Shown here in pieces: positions 49,630 through 59,462 of a DNA stretch of 64,000 bases. The stretch is from Clostridia bacterium (GTDB taxonomy: Bacteria > Bacillota > Clostridia > Oscillospirales > CAG-272): the NCBI GenBank assembly GCA_017462385.1, contig JAFTRE010000019.1, positions 1-64,000 of the forward strand, given 5' to 3'. The notes below the pieces were generated by a model. That model did not search any database. It worked only from the letters and a program-made list of their open reading frames with translations, and was not told the DNA's origin. The translations under genes and the position numbers were made by a program. Positions within the stretch are counted from its first letter, which is position 1, and every line of letters starts with the position of its first letter.

Positions 49630-50700
49630 TCAACTTTCCGAGCTTTTCAGTCGTTCCGCCGTGTCTGCGGTAATGAGCGCGTCTATCATGTTGCCGATAT
49701 CACCGTTTAAAAACGATTCAAGAGAGTACAGGGACAGTCCTATGCGATGATCGGTGACGCGGCTTTGCGGGTAGTTGTATGTGCGTATTTTTTCACTTCG
49801 GTCACCCGTGCCGACTTGACTTTTGCGAGTTGAAGCGATGAGCTCGTCCTGCTCGGTCTGTTTGATCTCGTATAGCTTGGCGCGCAGCATTTTAAGCGCT
49901 TTTTCCTTGTTTTGAAATTGACTGCGCTCGTTTTGGCATTCGATGACAATACCGGTTGGCTTGTGCGTCAAACGCACTGCGGACTCGGTTTTGTTTATAT
50001 GTTGGCCTCCGGCGCCGCTTGATTTACATGATTCGATGACAATATCGGTCGGGTTTATTTCAATTTCAACTTCTTCCGCCTCGGGCAGAACCGCCACAGT
50101 GACGGTGGAGGTGTGTATACGCCCCTGCGACTCTGTTTCGGGAACTCGCTGGACACGATGAACGCCGCTTTCGAATTTGAAGCGGGAGTAAGCTCCGTCG
50201 CCCTCTATCATGAACGTAACCTCGCGGAAACCACCCAACTCTGTTTCATTAACATTGAGCAAAGATATCTTAAAATTGGCACTTTCGGCGTACATATTGT
50301 ACATTCGATACAAAACATATGCAAACAGCGCGGACTCCTCACCACCCGCTCCCGACCGTATTTCAATAATTACATTTTTATCGTCGTTCGGGTCACGGGG
50401 AAGCAAAAGGATTTTGAGCTCATCCAAAAGCTGTTCGGATGCAGCGCGTGAAAATTCAAATTCTTCTTGTGCCAGTTCTTTGAGTTCAGCATCTGCGCGA
50501 GAATCGAGTATTTCTCGCGCAGATTGCATGTTTTGCTCAGCCGTAAGATATTCACGGTATTTGGTAATGATAGGGGTGAGCGCCTTGTACTCTTTCATGA
50601 GTTTGGTGTAGCGCTCCATGTCTGAGTAAACATCGGGGGCGGCAAGCGCCGCTTCGATGCTTTGATATTTTTGCTCTGCGGTTTTTAGCTTTTCAAGCAT
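49630..50700 (-). CDS. prfA: Peptide chain release factor 1
   Basis: A 356-residue class I release factor that reads UAA and UAG. The hydrolysis motif is GGQ in SSGAGGQHINKTESAVRLTH. The upstream region has VHRVQRVPETESQGRIHTST (residues ~190-209), including the PxT-equivalent recognition area. ATG 50700 has AAGGACA upstream. It is usually followed by prmC (GGQ methyltransferase), but here ywlC follows directly, so prmC must lie elsewhere or be absent. Confidence 0.98.
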   Translation of the reverse strand: MLEKLKTAEQKYQSIEAALAAPDVYSDMERYTKLMKEYKALTPIITKYREYLTAEQNMQSAREILDSRADAELKELAQEEFEFSRAASEQLLDELKILLLPRDPNDDKNVIIEIRSGAGGEESALFAYVLYRMYNMYAESANFKISLLNVNETELGGFREVTFMIEGDGAYSRFKFESGVHRVQRVPETESQGRIHTSTVTVAVLPEAEEVEIEINPTDIVIESCKSSGAGGQHINKTESAVRLTHKPTGIVIECQNERSQFQNKEKALKMLRAKLYEIKQTEQDELIASTRKSQVGTGDRSEKIRTYNYPQSRVTDHRIGLSLYSLESFLNGDIGNMIDALITADTAERLKSSES

Positions 50701-50719
50701 GTGTTGTCCTTGTTAAATG

Positions 50720-52090
50720 TTATTTAAAGAATACGCCAAAGGCGCGCGCCGCCTCGTAAAGGTCGGTTTTGGCGATGATCTCATAGGGGGCGTGCATTGC
50801 GATGACCGGAACACCGAGATCTACGGTTTCGATGTTGTGCTTAGCAATATACATAGCGACTGTTCCACCGCCGCCCGCGTCGACTTTGCCGAGTTCTCCT
50901 GTTTGCCAGATAACGTTTTCTTTTGCCATTACTTGACGCAACCAGCCTATATATTCGGCGGAAGCATCGTTGGTACTGCTCTTGCCGCGTGCGCCTGTGT
51001 ATTTACAAAGCACTACACCGCAGTTGAGCAGGGGAGAATTTCGCTTTTCAAAAACATCGGCAAAATTGGGGTCGTATGCCGCGGCGACATCTGCCGATAG
51101 ACAGCGGGAGTGGGCACGAACAACCGCCGGATCTGATCCTCGAGCGGCGCAAATTGCGTTAATTATATCCTCCATGATGTCGCACTTCATGCCGCTGATG
51201 CCTTCACTTCCGATTTCCTCTTTGTCCGCAAGTATGCACATGAGTGTGTGTTCAGAGTCAGCATTTTCGATAATAGCAGTGAGTGCGGGATAGGAGCAAA
51301 CTCTGTCGTCATGACCGTAAGCGCCGATAAGTGAACGGTCGAGTCCGACGTCGCGTGCTTTTGCTGCCGGAACTGCCGACAATTCGGCCGAAAGAAAGTC
51401 CTCCTCGGTTATACCGTATTTCTCGTTGAGAATGCGGATAATGTTGAGCTTTATAGCGTCGTTACCGTCACCGTAAGGGCGGCTACCTGCCAGCACATTG
51501 AGCTTTTCTCCGGGAATAGCTTCGCCCAAAGGTTTTTTGGATTGCTCGGCACCGAGGTGAGGAAGAAGATCATTGATATAAAAAATGGGATCGTTGTCAT
51601 CTTCTCCGATGACTATCTCGACGCTTTCACCGTTTGACTTGACGACAACGCCATGCAGTGCAAGTGGTGTGGCTACCCACTGATACTTGCGTATACCGCC
51701 GTAATAATGAGTTTTGAAAAATCCCATGCCGCTCTCCTCATAAAGGGGACACTGCTTAAGGTCAAGGCGGGGAGAGTCAATGTGAGCGGCCGCTATGCGG
51801 ATACCATTTTCCAGCGGTTCGGAACCGACGGTGAACAAAAACAGATTTTTGCCGCGATTATTATAGTAAAATTTGTCTCCTACCTTCATGCTGTCACCCA
51901 GCTCGTAAGAACGGAAGCCGGCCGCTTCTGCCATTTTGATGCTCTCAACAACGGCTTCGCGTTCTGTCTTGGCGGCATCGAGAAAACGCATATAGTCCAC
52001 TGCGTATTCATAAGCAGCCTCGGCATCCGATGTTTCAAAGACGTTTTTTTTGGAGTAAAAAAGCTTTTCTCTGAGTTCTTTTGTTTCCAT
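50720..52090 (-). CDS. M18-family aminopeptidase
   Basis: A 456-residue zinc aminopeptidase. The first metal site is AAHIDSPRLDLK; DKEEIGSEG holds the catalytic Glu pair and HAPYEI is near the C-terminal metal His. Family members trim N-terminal acidic or neutral residues from peptides. ATG 52090 lies seven bases behind AGGAG; ATG 52096 is too close to it. The upstream transglycosylase gene ends at 52093, so the genes abut. Confidence 0.95.
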   Translation of the reverse strand: METKELREKLFYSKKNVFETSDAEAAYEYAVDYMRFLDAAKTEREAVVESIKMAEAAGFRSYELGDSMKVGDKFYYNNRGKNLFLFTVGSEPLENGIRIAAAHIDSPRLDLKQCPLYEESGMGFFKTHYYGGIRKYQWVATPLALHGVVVKSNGESVEIVIGEDDNDPIFYINDLLPHLGAEQSKKPLGEAIPGEKLNVLAGSRPYGDGNDAIKLNIIRILNEKYGITEEDFLSAELSAVPAAKARDVGLDRSLIGAYGHDDRVCSYPALTAIIENADSEHTLMCILADKEEIGSEGISGMKCDIMEDIINAICAARGSDPAVVRAHSRCLSADVAAAYDPNFADVFEKRNSPLLNCGVVLCKYTGARGKSSTNDASAEYIGWLRQVMAKENVIWQTGELGKVDAGGGGTVAMYIAKHNIETVDLGVPVIAMHAPYEIIAKTDLYEAARAFGVFFK

Positions 52091-52092
52091 GT

Positions 52093-52674
52093 TCATTCTC
52101 CTGTATAGTACAAATTTTCATATTTTTTTATGTGTTCAAGCTGTCTTTTGACATATCCTCGCGTTTCGGCAAAAGGGATATTTGTTAGTTTCCCGTCGCT
52201 TGAATATCTTTCATCGGAAAGCCATGAATTGACATTCCCAATACCGGCGTTATAAGCGGCGAATACTGTTTCCCAATCTCCGAAGCGGTCATAAAGCCAT
52301 GACAGCATATATGTTCCGTAACGAATATTTGTTTTCGGATCGTATATAAAATGTGGAGGTAAGTTTTCGCAAAGCATACTGTCTGTCAACCATTCAAATG
52401 TGTCCGGCATGAGTTGCATCAATCCGATTGCTCCTGCGGATGATTTTGCGTTCGGTTGAAAATTGCTTTCGGTTTTGATAGTTGCGTAAATTATTTGCTC
52501 GGGAACATTAAATTCAATTGAAGCGGTGGCAACATATTCACTATATTTTTGGGGATAGGTATCAAATTGGCGGATATTGTATATGTGCTGGTATATTAGC
52601 CCGACCGCAAGAGCGACTATGAATATACCGATGATGATAAATGCGTGCTTGACTTTCTTTGTAAACGATATCAA
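52093..52674 (-). CDS. Membrane-anchored lytic transglycosylase (SLT)
   Basis: A 193-residue protein with an N-terminal membrane helix (about residues 11-29) and a lysozyme-like SLT domain. The catalytic Glu69 is in KTES, followed by SSAGAIGLMQLMPDT and AAYNAGIGNV. It cleaves peptidoglycan with 1,6-anhydro products, probably on the outer face of the membrane. The start is TTG 52674, nine bases behind GGGAGGG, overlapping the coaE stop as TTGA. Confidence 0.95.
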   Translation of the reverse strand: MISFTKKVKHAFIIIGIFIVALAVGLIYQHIYNIRQFDTYPQKYSEYVATASIEFNVPEQIIYATIKTESNFQPNAKSSAGAIGLMQLMPDTFEWLTDSMLCENLPPHFIYDPKTNIRYGTYMLSWLYDRFGDWETVFAAYNAGIGNVNSWLSDERYSSDGKLTNIPFAETRGYVKRQLEHIKKYENLYYTGE

Positions 52675-53270
52675 ACGATCAAACCCTCCCGTCGCAGTAT
52701 ATCATTAAGCTCCTGCTCAAGGATTGTATCACAACCGTTATTGGTAACAGTGTAGTTGGCGTGTGACGAATAAAATTCATCGGGCTTCTGTGCGTCAATA
52801 CGCTTTCGGGCCGCTTCTTCTGTGAGCGCATCACGCTTTATGATCCGATCTATCCGTTTTTCACGTGGGGCCGTGACCGTGATAACAAAATCACATTTCT
52901 TGTCATAACCCGATTCAAACAGAGCCGGCGCATCTACTATTGCTGCGATGCACCCTTGGACACGATATTTTTCAAGTATCGAATCGGTTTTACCGAGAAT
53001 ATACTTGTGAGTGACTTCATTTAACAGTTTTAACTTAGCTTCATCCGAAAAAACGATAGATGCTAGTGCGGCGCGATCAAGGGAACCGTCGTTGCGTAAA
53101 ATATTTATGCCAAATGTAGATGACAGTTCATCCAGGCACGGCGATGGTGGAGCGAGCAGTTGATGATATACGGCATCTGTGTCAATGCAGGGGATGCCAA
53201 ATTGAGAAATAAGCCGACATACCCAGCCTTTGCCGCTTCCGCTGGGACCTGTTAGTCCTATGACTTTCAT
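52671..53270 (-). CDS. coaE: Dephospho-CoA kinase CoaE
   Basis: A 199-residue kinase for the last step of coenzyme A synthesis. The P-loop is GLTGPSGSGKG; CIDTDAVYH and the lid IDRIIKRD follow. ATG 53270 (MKVIGLTG) has GGAGGAG upstream; the frame is open to 53294. It is the first gene of the minus-strand operon behind the promoter at 53309-53337. Confidence 0.96.
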   Translation of the reverse strand: MKVIGLTGPSGSGKGWVCRLISQFGIPCIDTDAVYHQLLAPPSPCLDELSSTFGINILRNDGSLDRAALASIVFSDEAKLKLLNEVTHKYILGKTDSILEKYRVQGCIAAIVDAPALFESGYDKKCDFVITVTAPREKRIDRIIKRDALTEEAARKRIDAQKPDEFYSSHANYTVTNNGCDTILEQELNDILRREGLIV

Positions 53271-53308
53271 TTCCGCTCCTCCCGTTAAAATCATTATTCT
53301 AATATATT

Positions 53309-53337
53309 ATTATACTATATAAATTAAATATTTGCAA
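53309..53337 (-). promoter_or_regulatory. Promoter of the coaE operon
   Basis: On the minus strand TTGCAA (53337-53332), 17 bases, TATAAT (53314-53309). It is back-to-back with the plus-strand promoter at 53368. Confidence 0.75.
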
Positions 53338-53367
53338 TAGTTGTTTGAGGTTTTGTGAAATAAAGTG

Positions 53368-53396
53368 TTGAAAAGCGAAACGGAATGTTGTATAAT
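53368..53396 (+). promoter_or_regulatory. Promoter of the yjjG-murB-whiA-dnaE operon
   Basis: TTGAAA (53368-53373), 17 bases, TATAAT (53391-53396), 39 bases before the start codon. Confidence 0.8.
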
Positions 53397-53434
53397 AAAA
53401 TGAATAAATCTTCGAAGGGAATGTATGCAAAAAC

Positions 53435-54118
53435 ATGAGATATGACACTCTTCTTTTTGATGCTGACGGAACACTGCTTGATTTTAAGCTTGCAGAGCGC
53501 GAGGCGTTTATAGGCGCAATGTCATGTCACGGCGTAAGTGTAGATGACAGTATTATCGCCACATATTCACAAATAAACGATAGACTTTGGAAAATGCTTG
53601 AAAGAAAAGAAACTACCAGAGCCGAACTGCGTGTTCGCAGATTTGCAGAGCTTGCTGATACATGCGGATTTGAGTATGATGCAACAACTGTGGCTGATAC
53701 ATATGCGGAAGAGCTTGCCCAACAATCGCAGCTACTTGGCAATGCATTGGAGGTGTGCACACGACTCTGTCGAGATTGCAGGTTATATCTTATTACAAAC
53801 GGATTTAAAAAAATCCAGGAGGGAAGGTTCAAACACTCCCCGCTGTATCCGCTTTTCTCCGGTGTGTTTATTTCTGAAGATATAGGATGTGATAAGCCTG
53901 CACTGCAGTATTTTGATGTTGTTCGTGCAAGCATACCTGATTTTTGCGTCCAAAGATCGCTTGTGATCGGAGATTCACTGACATCGGATATACGTGGTGG
54001 TATCAATGCCGGAATAGATGTTTGCTGGTTTAATCCCATGCACAAAATTGCTCCTGATGATATGAACATCAACTATATGATAGATAATCTCGCTGAATTG
54101 TATGACATCATAAAATAA
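53435..54118 (+). CDS. yjjG: HAD-family hydrolase, YjjG-like nucleotidase
   Basis: A 227-residue HAD phosphatase. Motif I is FDADGTLLDF (Asp nucleophile and acid), motif II LITNG, motif III near KIQEG and motif IV VIGDSLTSDIRGG. The DGTLLDF variant and YLITNGF match the YjjG group of pyrimidine nucleotidases, which remove non-canonical nucleotides. ATG 53435 has only a moderate ribosome site (GAAGGGA, 15 bases upstream). It leads the operon to murB. Confidence 0.85.
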   Translation: MRYDTLLFDADGTLLDFKLAEREAFIGAMSCHGVSVDDSIIATYSQINDRLWKMLERKETTRAELRVRRFAELADTCGFEYDATTVADTYAEELAQQSQLLGNALEVCTRLCRDCRLYLITNGFKKIQEGRFKHSPLYPLFSGVFISEDIGCDKPALQYFDVVRASIPDFCVQRSLVIGDSLTSDIRGGINAGIDVCWFNPMHKIAPDDMNINYMIDNLAELYDIIK

Positions 54119-54133
54119 AAATGGAGGCCAATT

Positions 54134-55048
54134 ATGCTCGATGTTATTTCGAAATTGAGAACAAAATTGTCCGAGAGCGGAATCAAAACAAGCATTAATG
54201 AGACATTGGCCGCTCATTCAACTTTTCGCATAGGCGGCCCGGCGGCGATTATGGTGTTTCCGTCAGGTCGAGAACAGATTATAAATGTGTTGCGATTGGT
54301 GAGAGAAACAGGGTTGAAATATACTGTTATTGGCAACGGCAGCAATATTTTGTTTGATGATAGTGGATACGCCGGCGTTATTATATCTACCGTAGATATG
54401 CGCGGTATGGAATTTATCGATGACACGCGTTTGCAAGCTGATTGCGGTGCGTCTTTTATTTCTATGTCTCTTGCTGCTGCACGCGCGGGGCTTTCCGGAC
54501 TTGAATTTGCTTACGGTATTCCCGGTAGCTGCGGCGGTGCGGTGTTTATGAATGCGGGGGCGTATGGTTCGGAAGTATCGTCGGTGGTGGATCGTGTGTA
54601 TTGCTATGATGTTGAACGCGATATGGAAGTCTGTATCCCCGCTGAGGAGTTGGAGTTTTCCTATCGCCATAGCTTGTTTATGGATCGTCGTGAGCTTATA
54701 ATATTGTCGGCAACATTTATTCTTAATACCGACGATACTGAGAGGATAAAGGCTCGTATGGATGAAAATATGCGTTGTCGTCGCGAGAAACAACCTCTGG
54801 AATATCCAAATGCGGGAAGTGTATTCAAACGACATGAAAAATATTTTATTGGTAAATTAATCGACGACTGCGGCCTGAAGGGGTATAGCATCGGAGGTGC
54901 ACAGATTTCGGAAAAGCACGCCGGATTTATAGTCAATCGCGGAGGTGCTACATCTGCAGATGTATTAAGTTTGGTATCACATATAAAAAACATTTTGTTC
55001 AAAAACTATGGATTTGAGCCGGAATGTGAGATAAGGTATATACACTAA
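54134..55048 (+). CDS. murB: UDP-N-acetylenolpyruvoylglucosamine reductase MurB
   Basis: A 304-residue FAD enzyme that forms UDP-MurNAc. FAD contacts are HSTFRIGGPA and GNGSNILFDD. GIPGSCGGAVFMNAGAYG and YRHSLF are conserved, as are NAGSVFKR and the catalytic-Glu region after AGFIVNRGGATSADV. GGAGG lies before ATG 54134. The stop shares one base with the whiA start. Confidence 0.98.
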   Translation: MLDVISKLRTKLSESGIKTSINETLAAHSTFRIGGPAAIMVFPSGREQIINVLRLVRETGLKYTVIGNGSNILFDDSGYAGVIISTVDMRGMEFIDDTRLQADCGASFISMSLAAARAGLSGLEFAYGIPGSCGGAVFMNAGAYGSEVSSVVDRVYCYDVERDMEVCIPAEELEFSYRHSLFMDRRELIILSATFILNTDDTERIKARMDENMRCRREKQPLEYPNAGSVFKRHEKYFIGKLIDDCGLKGYSIGGAQISEKHAGFIVNRGGATSADVLSLVSHIKNILFKNYGFEPECEIRYIH

Positions 55049-55920
55049 TGTCTTTTACAACAGATATAAAAAATGAATTGGCGGCGATATATCCCAAATC
55101 GGCTTGTTGTCGCCGCTCGATTGGAGCTGGGCTTGGATTTTGTGCTGAGCAGAATAATACCGGTCGCGTGCTGTCTATTAAATCATCGAATGATGCCATA
55201 TGCGAATTTACCGCTAAAATGTTGCATGAAAAATATAAAACCGATGTTGAATGTATTTGCAGTACCGCGCGCGGTCGACGGACGGACATGCTGAATTTCA
55301 CTGTCTCCGAGGGGCGTCGATCGGACGGAAATCCAAGGGAAACTTTTCGTTGTCCCGCATGTGCGGCGGCGTTTGTCAGAGGTGTTTTTGTGGCTGCAGG
55401 TTCTGTCAGCGATCCTGCATCATGCTATCATGCGGAGTTTATTTTTGAGGACGCTGTTCGGGCGAAGGTTATTTTTGAAATATTGTCGGAGCTTGGATGC
55501 CCTCCCAAAATAGTGGATCGTCCCAAAGGAATCGGGCTATATTATAAAAACAGTGAGGCAATAGAGGCATTATTGGTGACGATCGGAGCCAATAATTCGG
55601 CATTTCGTGTTATGAACTGTAAAATCGAACGTGAAATACGCAATTCAGAAAACCGCGCCACTAATTGCGTGGCTAAGAATATATCAAAAGCTGTTGAGGC
55701 ATCTCGCCGGCATATTGCTGATATCGAGACATTGATGGCTGCCGGTAAGTTTGATGCGTTGCCGTATGATATACGTCTGACGGCGCGATTACGTCTTGAT
55801 TATCCGGATATACCGCTTGTAGAATTGGCGGCGTTACATGTGCCTCCAATATCGAAGTCCGGTCTTAATCACCGATTGTCAAAAATCTCCGAAGAGGCAA
55901 AGAAAATAATTGATAAGTGA
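55048..55920 (+). CDS. whiA: Sporulation/division regulator WhiA
   Basis: A 290-residue DNA-binding protein with an N-terminal LAGLIDADG homing-endonuclease-like fold (FTTDIKNELA, CCRRSIGAG, FVRGVFVAAGSVSDP) and a C-terminal helix-turn-helix (VELAALHVPPISKSGLNHRL). In Firmicutes it affects cell division and chromosome segregation. The usual neighbours rapZ and yvcK are missing between murB and whiA. It overlaps the broad frame of dnaE but stops 18 bases before the true dnaE start. Confidence 0.97.
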   Translation: MSFTTDIKNELAAIYPKSACCRRSIGAGLGFCAEQNNTGRVLSIKSSNDAICEFTAKMLHEKYKTDVECICSTARGRRTDMLNFTVSEGRRSDGNPRETFRCPACAAAFVRGVFVAAGSVSDPASCYHAEFIFEDAVRAKVIFEILSELGCPPKIVDRPKGIGLYYKNSEAIEALLVTIGANNSAFRVMNCKIEREIRNSENRATNCVAKNISKAVEASRRHIADIETLMAAGKFDALPYDIRLTARLRLDYPDIPLVELAALHVPPISKSGLNHRLSKISEEAKKIIDK

Positions 55921-55937
55921 TACGAAAGGATAGGGCA

Positions 55938-58900
55938 ATGGGAGAGTTTGTACATCTTCATTTGCATAGTGAATATAGCTTGCTTGATGGGGCGTGCCGT
56001 ATTTCCGAAATACCCAAACGTGCGGTGGAATGTGGGCATGATGCTGTAGCGATAACGGATCACGGTGTCATGTATGGTGTCGTTGCCTTTTATGATGCTT
56101 GTCGAAAAGAGGGTATAAAACCGATCATCGGGTGTGAGGTGTATGTTGCACCCGAGTCTCGTTTTACTAAAAACAGTGCGCAGTTGAATCGAGCTTATCA
56201 TTTGGTACTGCTTTGTCAAAATGAACAAGGATATCGTAATCTTATATATTTGGTCTCCAAAAGCTTTTCCGAGGGATTTTATTCCAAACAGCGTATAGAT
56301 ATGGAGTTGCTTCGATCACATTCGGAAGGGCTTATCGCACTTTCCGGATGTCTTGCGGGACGTATTCCTCACGCATTGTCGAAAGGTGATCGGGCAGGCG
56401 CGTGTCAGGCGGTCGAGGAGCTGCTTGCTGTTTTTGGTAAGGACAATTTTTATATTGAATTGCAAAATCACGGTTTGCCCGAGCAGCTCCAGATACTTCC
56501 GGAGCTTGTATCACTTGCAGATGAATACGGTATACAGCTTGTAGCCACCAATGACTGTCATTATCTTCGCCGTCGCGATGCAGATATACAGGCAACATTG
56601 ATGTGCATACAGACCAACAGCGTTATTACCGATGGGAGACCGATAGGCTTTGAAGGTGATGAATATTATTACAAGACCACGGATGAAATGCGCATGTTAT
56701 TCGGCAAATATCCGGGAGCACTTGAAAACACTGTTAAAATTGCCGAGCATTGCAATTTCGATTTTTGCTTTGATAAGCTGTTTTTGCCCAAATTTCCATG
56801 TTCCGGCGGTGTGACTCCAACCGATCTTCTATCAGATATGGCACGCGCAGGATTGCGCAAACGTGTCGAAAACAAGGACATTGTATATCACAGTGACGAA
56901 AAAATATATTTAGAAAGAGTTGGATATGAGTTGTCTGTGATAGATAATATGGGTTATTCGGATTACTTTCTCATTGTTCAAGATTATGTGAACTACGCGA
57001 AAAGCAAAAACATTCCCGTAGGCCCCGGACGTGGCTCGGGGGCTGGAAGCTTGGTGGCGTATTGTCTGGGTATTACCGATATCGATCCAATCAGATTTGG
57101 TTTGCTGTTTGAAATTTTTCTCAATCCGGAACGTATCAGCATGCCGGATATTGACATTGATTTTTGTTATAATCGCCGCGGAGAAGTAATTGACTATGTT
57201 TCCGAACGTTATGGAGATGATCATGTTTCTCAGATTATCACCTTCGGTACATTGGCGGCACGCGCTGCTGTGCGTGATACTGGACGAGCACTAGGCATGT
57301 CTTATGCTGATGTTGATGTTATCGCGCGAGCCATACCGCAGGAATTAAACATCACTATCGCTGATGCGCTGCGCTTGCCTGAGCTTAAAGCACTTTATGA
57401 ATCGTCGGAACAGGTGAGAAAACTGGTCGATACCGCCATGGCATTAGAAGGAATGCCGAGAAATGTGTCTGTCCATGCGGCGGGTGTCGTTATTACAGAC
57501 GAGCAGGTGACAAACTATGTTCCGCAAGCTCTTAGTAACGGCGTTGTTATCACACAGTACGATATGGACACAATTTCAAAGCTCGGTTTGTTGAAATTTG
57601 ACTTTCTCGGGTTGCGTTATTTGACGATCATTGATGACGCTGAAAAGCAGATAAAAGAAAGACAGCCGGTTTTTGATGTCAATAGGATACCACTTGATGA
57701 TTCGGAGACATATGCGCTTATCTCGTCGGGAAATACCTCAGGTGTGTTTCAGCTTGAATCTTCAGGTATGCGGCAAATGCTCATGTCATTGCGGCCGGAA
57801 GGTATAGACGATATTTTTGCAGCAATTTCACTCTATCGCCCGGGACCCATGGAATCGATACCTCAATATATAGAGTGTCGTCATGATCCGTCAAAGATAA
57901 AATATGCCCATCCTGCGCTCGAGCCTATTCTTGCTCCGACATACGGTTGCATAATATATCAGGAGCAAGTGCTGAGTATTTTCCGTGAGTTGGCGGGGTA
58001 TACCTACGGTCACGCCGATATCGTCCGCCGTGCTATGTCCAAGAAAAAGTTTGATGTTATGGAGGCGGAGCGAACAGGCTTTGTCAGCGGTGCGGCAGAG
58101 CGGGGGATAGACGAAAAAATTGCCAATGAGCTGTTTGACAGCATGTCAAGCTTTGCAAATTATGCTTTCAAAAAAGGTCATGCGGCGGCATATTCGCTGA
58201 TATCCTATCGAACAGCATATTTGAAAACGCATTATCCGCGCGAGTTTTTCGCGGCACTGCTTAATTCTGTTCTCGGAAATATGCCTAAAATGGCGGGATA
58301 TATAGCCGAGTGTACAAAGCGAGGTATTCGCGTTTTGCCCCCAGATATAAATATGAGCACCGCTGATTTCCATGTCCGCGGTAACGATATTATGTTTGGA
58401 TTGCTGGCGCTCAAAAATATAAGCCGTCAGTTTGCGGATGCCGTGGTCACTGAGCGCGCCAACGGAGATTTTTTGTCGCTTGAAGATTTCGTGCGGCGCA
58501 TGTCCGATTGTTCGCTCAATAAGCGACAGGTGGAGGCGCTTGTAAAATCGGGCGCGTTTGACAGACTCGGAGTGGCGCGAAGCCGCCTTGTAGTATCATA
58601 TGAGGCTGTTATAGATGCGGTTGCCGAGCGCCGTCGAAAAAATCTGTCGGGACAGTTGGATATGTTCAGTACAGTGCGTGCAGACGTGACAAGTGACTCT
58701 TTCAAATACCCCGATATCCCCGAGTATTCTTTGCGTGAACTATTGGGGCTTGAAAAGGAGAGTGCCGGAATGTATTTCTCGGGCCATTTGCTTGACAGCT
58801 ATACAAAATGTGTAGAGGCACTTGATGTGGTACCGCTTTCTGATATTGTTGACGGCAATGACGATGCTACTCTCGGAATATCGGACGGAAGAGAAGTTCG

Positions 58901-59462
58901 AGTAGCCGGTATGATATCCGTTATTACACTTAAAACTACTAAAAAGGATGAGCGCATGGCATTTATCTCGCTTGAGGATAGATATAGTGCCGTTGAGTGT
59001 ATTGTTTTTCCCAAAGTTTATCAAAGATATCATCAGCTGATATATCAAGACAGCCCGCTGTATATTGAAGGGCGTGTTCAATTGCGTGACGGTGAGACGC
59101 CTCGAGTTATTGTATCGACAATGACGGCTCTTGTGGAAAACGGAAAATTCAGCGGGGAGGTGGCATCAAGACCGGTTCGGGACGCAACTGAAAAGCATGC
59201 GGAACAAAAAGCTTCGGCACCGCTAAAGGCATCGGAGTCTAAAAGCCCGAGACTGTTCTTGCGAGTGCCGGATGTGGAGTCATTTGAGTATAAAAAATGC
59301 CTAAACTTAATTGAAATATTTGAAGGCGTGATCCCTGTGACATTTTACTACAGTTCAAAAGCCGAATATCAGACTTGCCGAACCGGAATCGCATTGAGTG
59401 ATTTTGTGTTGAATGAACTGAAAGATATTATCGGCGAGAGCAATGTGGTATTTAGAAGTTAA
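55938..59462 (+). CDS. dnaE: DNA polymerase III subunit alpha DnaE
   Basis: A 1174-residue replicative polymerase. The N-terminal PHP domain contains HLHSEYSLLDGA. The polymerase active site has PDIDIDFCYNRRGEVIDYV; GPGRGSGAGSLVAYCLGITDI (residues ~360-380) is in the palm. A helix-hairpin-helix and an OB-fold near residues 990-1070 follow. ATG 55938 with GAAAGGATA upstream gives MGEFVHLHLHSE; the GTG at 55917 is rejected. The last codon overlaps the opposing BofC-like gene in a TTAA shared by both stop codons. Confidence 0.98.
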   Translation: MGEFVHLHLHSEYSLLDGACRISEIPKRAVECGHDAVAITDHGVMYGVVAFYDACRKEGIKPIIGCEVYVAPESRFTKNSAQLNRAYHLVLLCQNEQGYRNLIYLVSKSFSEGFYSKQRIDMELLRSHSEGLIALSGCLAGRIPHALSKGDRAGACQAVEELLAVFGKDNFYIELQNHGLPEQLQILPELVSLADEYGIQLVATNDCHYLRRRDADIQATLMCIQTNSVITDGRPIGFEGDEYYYKTTDEMRMLFGKYPGALENTVKIAEHCNFDFCFDKLFLPKFPCSGGVTPTDLLSDMARAGLRKRVENKDIVYHSDEKIYLERVGYELSVIDNMGYSDYFLIVQDYVNYAKSKNIPVGPGRGSGAGSLVAYCLGITDIDPIRFGLLFEIFLNPERISMPDIDIDFCYNRRGEVIDYVSERYGDDHVSQIITFGTLAARAAVRDTGRALGMSYADVDVIARAIPQELNITIADALRLPELKALYESSEQVRKLVDTAMALEGMPRNVSVHAAGVVITDEQVTNYVPQALSNGVVITQYDMDTISKLGLLKFDFLGLRYLTIIDDAEKQIKERQPVFDVNRIPLDDSETYALISSGNTSGVFQLESSGMRQMLMSLRPEGIDDIFAAISLYRPGPMESIPQYIECRHDPSKIKYAHPALEPILAPTYGCIIYQEQVLSIFRELAGYTYGHADIVRRAMSKKKFDVMEAERTGFVSGAAERGIDEKIANELFDSMSSFANYAFKKGHAAAYSLISYRTAYLKTHYPREFFAALLNSVLGNMPKMAGYIAECTKRGIRVLPPDINMSTADFHVRGNDIMFGLLALKNISRQFADAVVTERANGDFLSLEDFVRRMSDCSLNKRQVEALVKSGAFDRLGVARSRLVVSYEAVIDAVAERRRKNLSGQLDMFSTVRADVTSDSFKYPDIPEYSLRELLGLEKESAGMYFSGHLLDSYTKCVEALDVVPLSDIVDGNDDATLGISDGREVRVAGMISVITLKTTKKDERMAFISLEDRYSAVECIVFPKVYQRYHQLIYQDSPLYIEGRVQLRDGETPRVIVSTMTALVENGKFSGEVASRPVRDATEKHAEQKASAPLKASESKSPRLFLRVPDVESFEYKKCLNLIEIFEGVIPVTFYYSSKAEYQTCRTGIALSDFVLNELKDIIGESNVVFRS

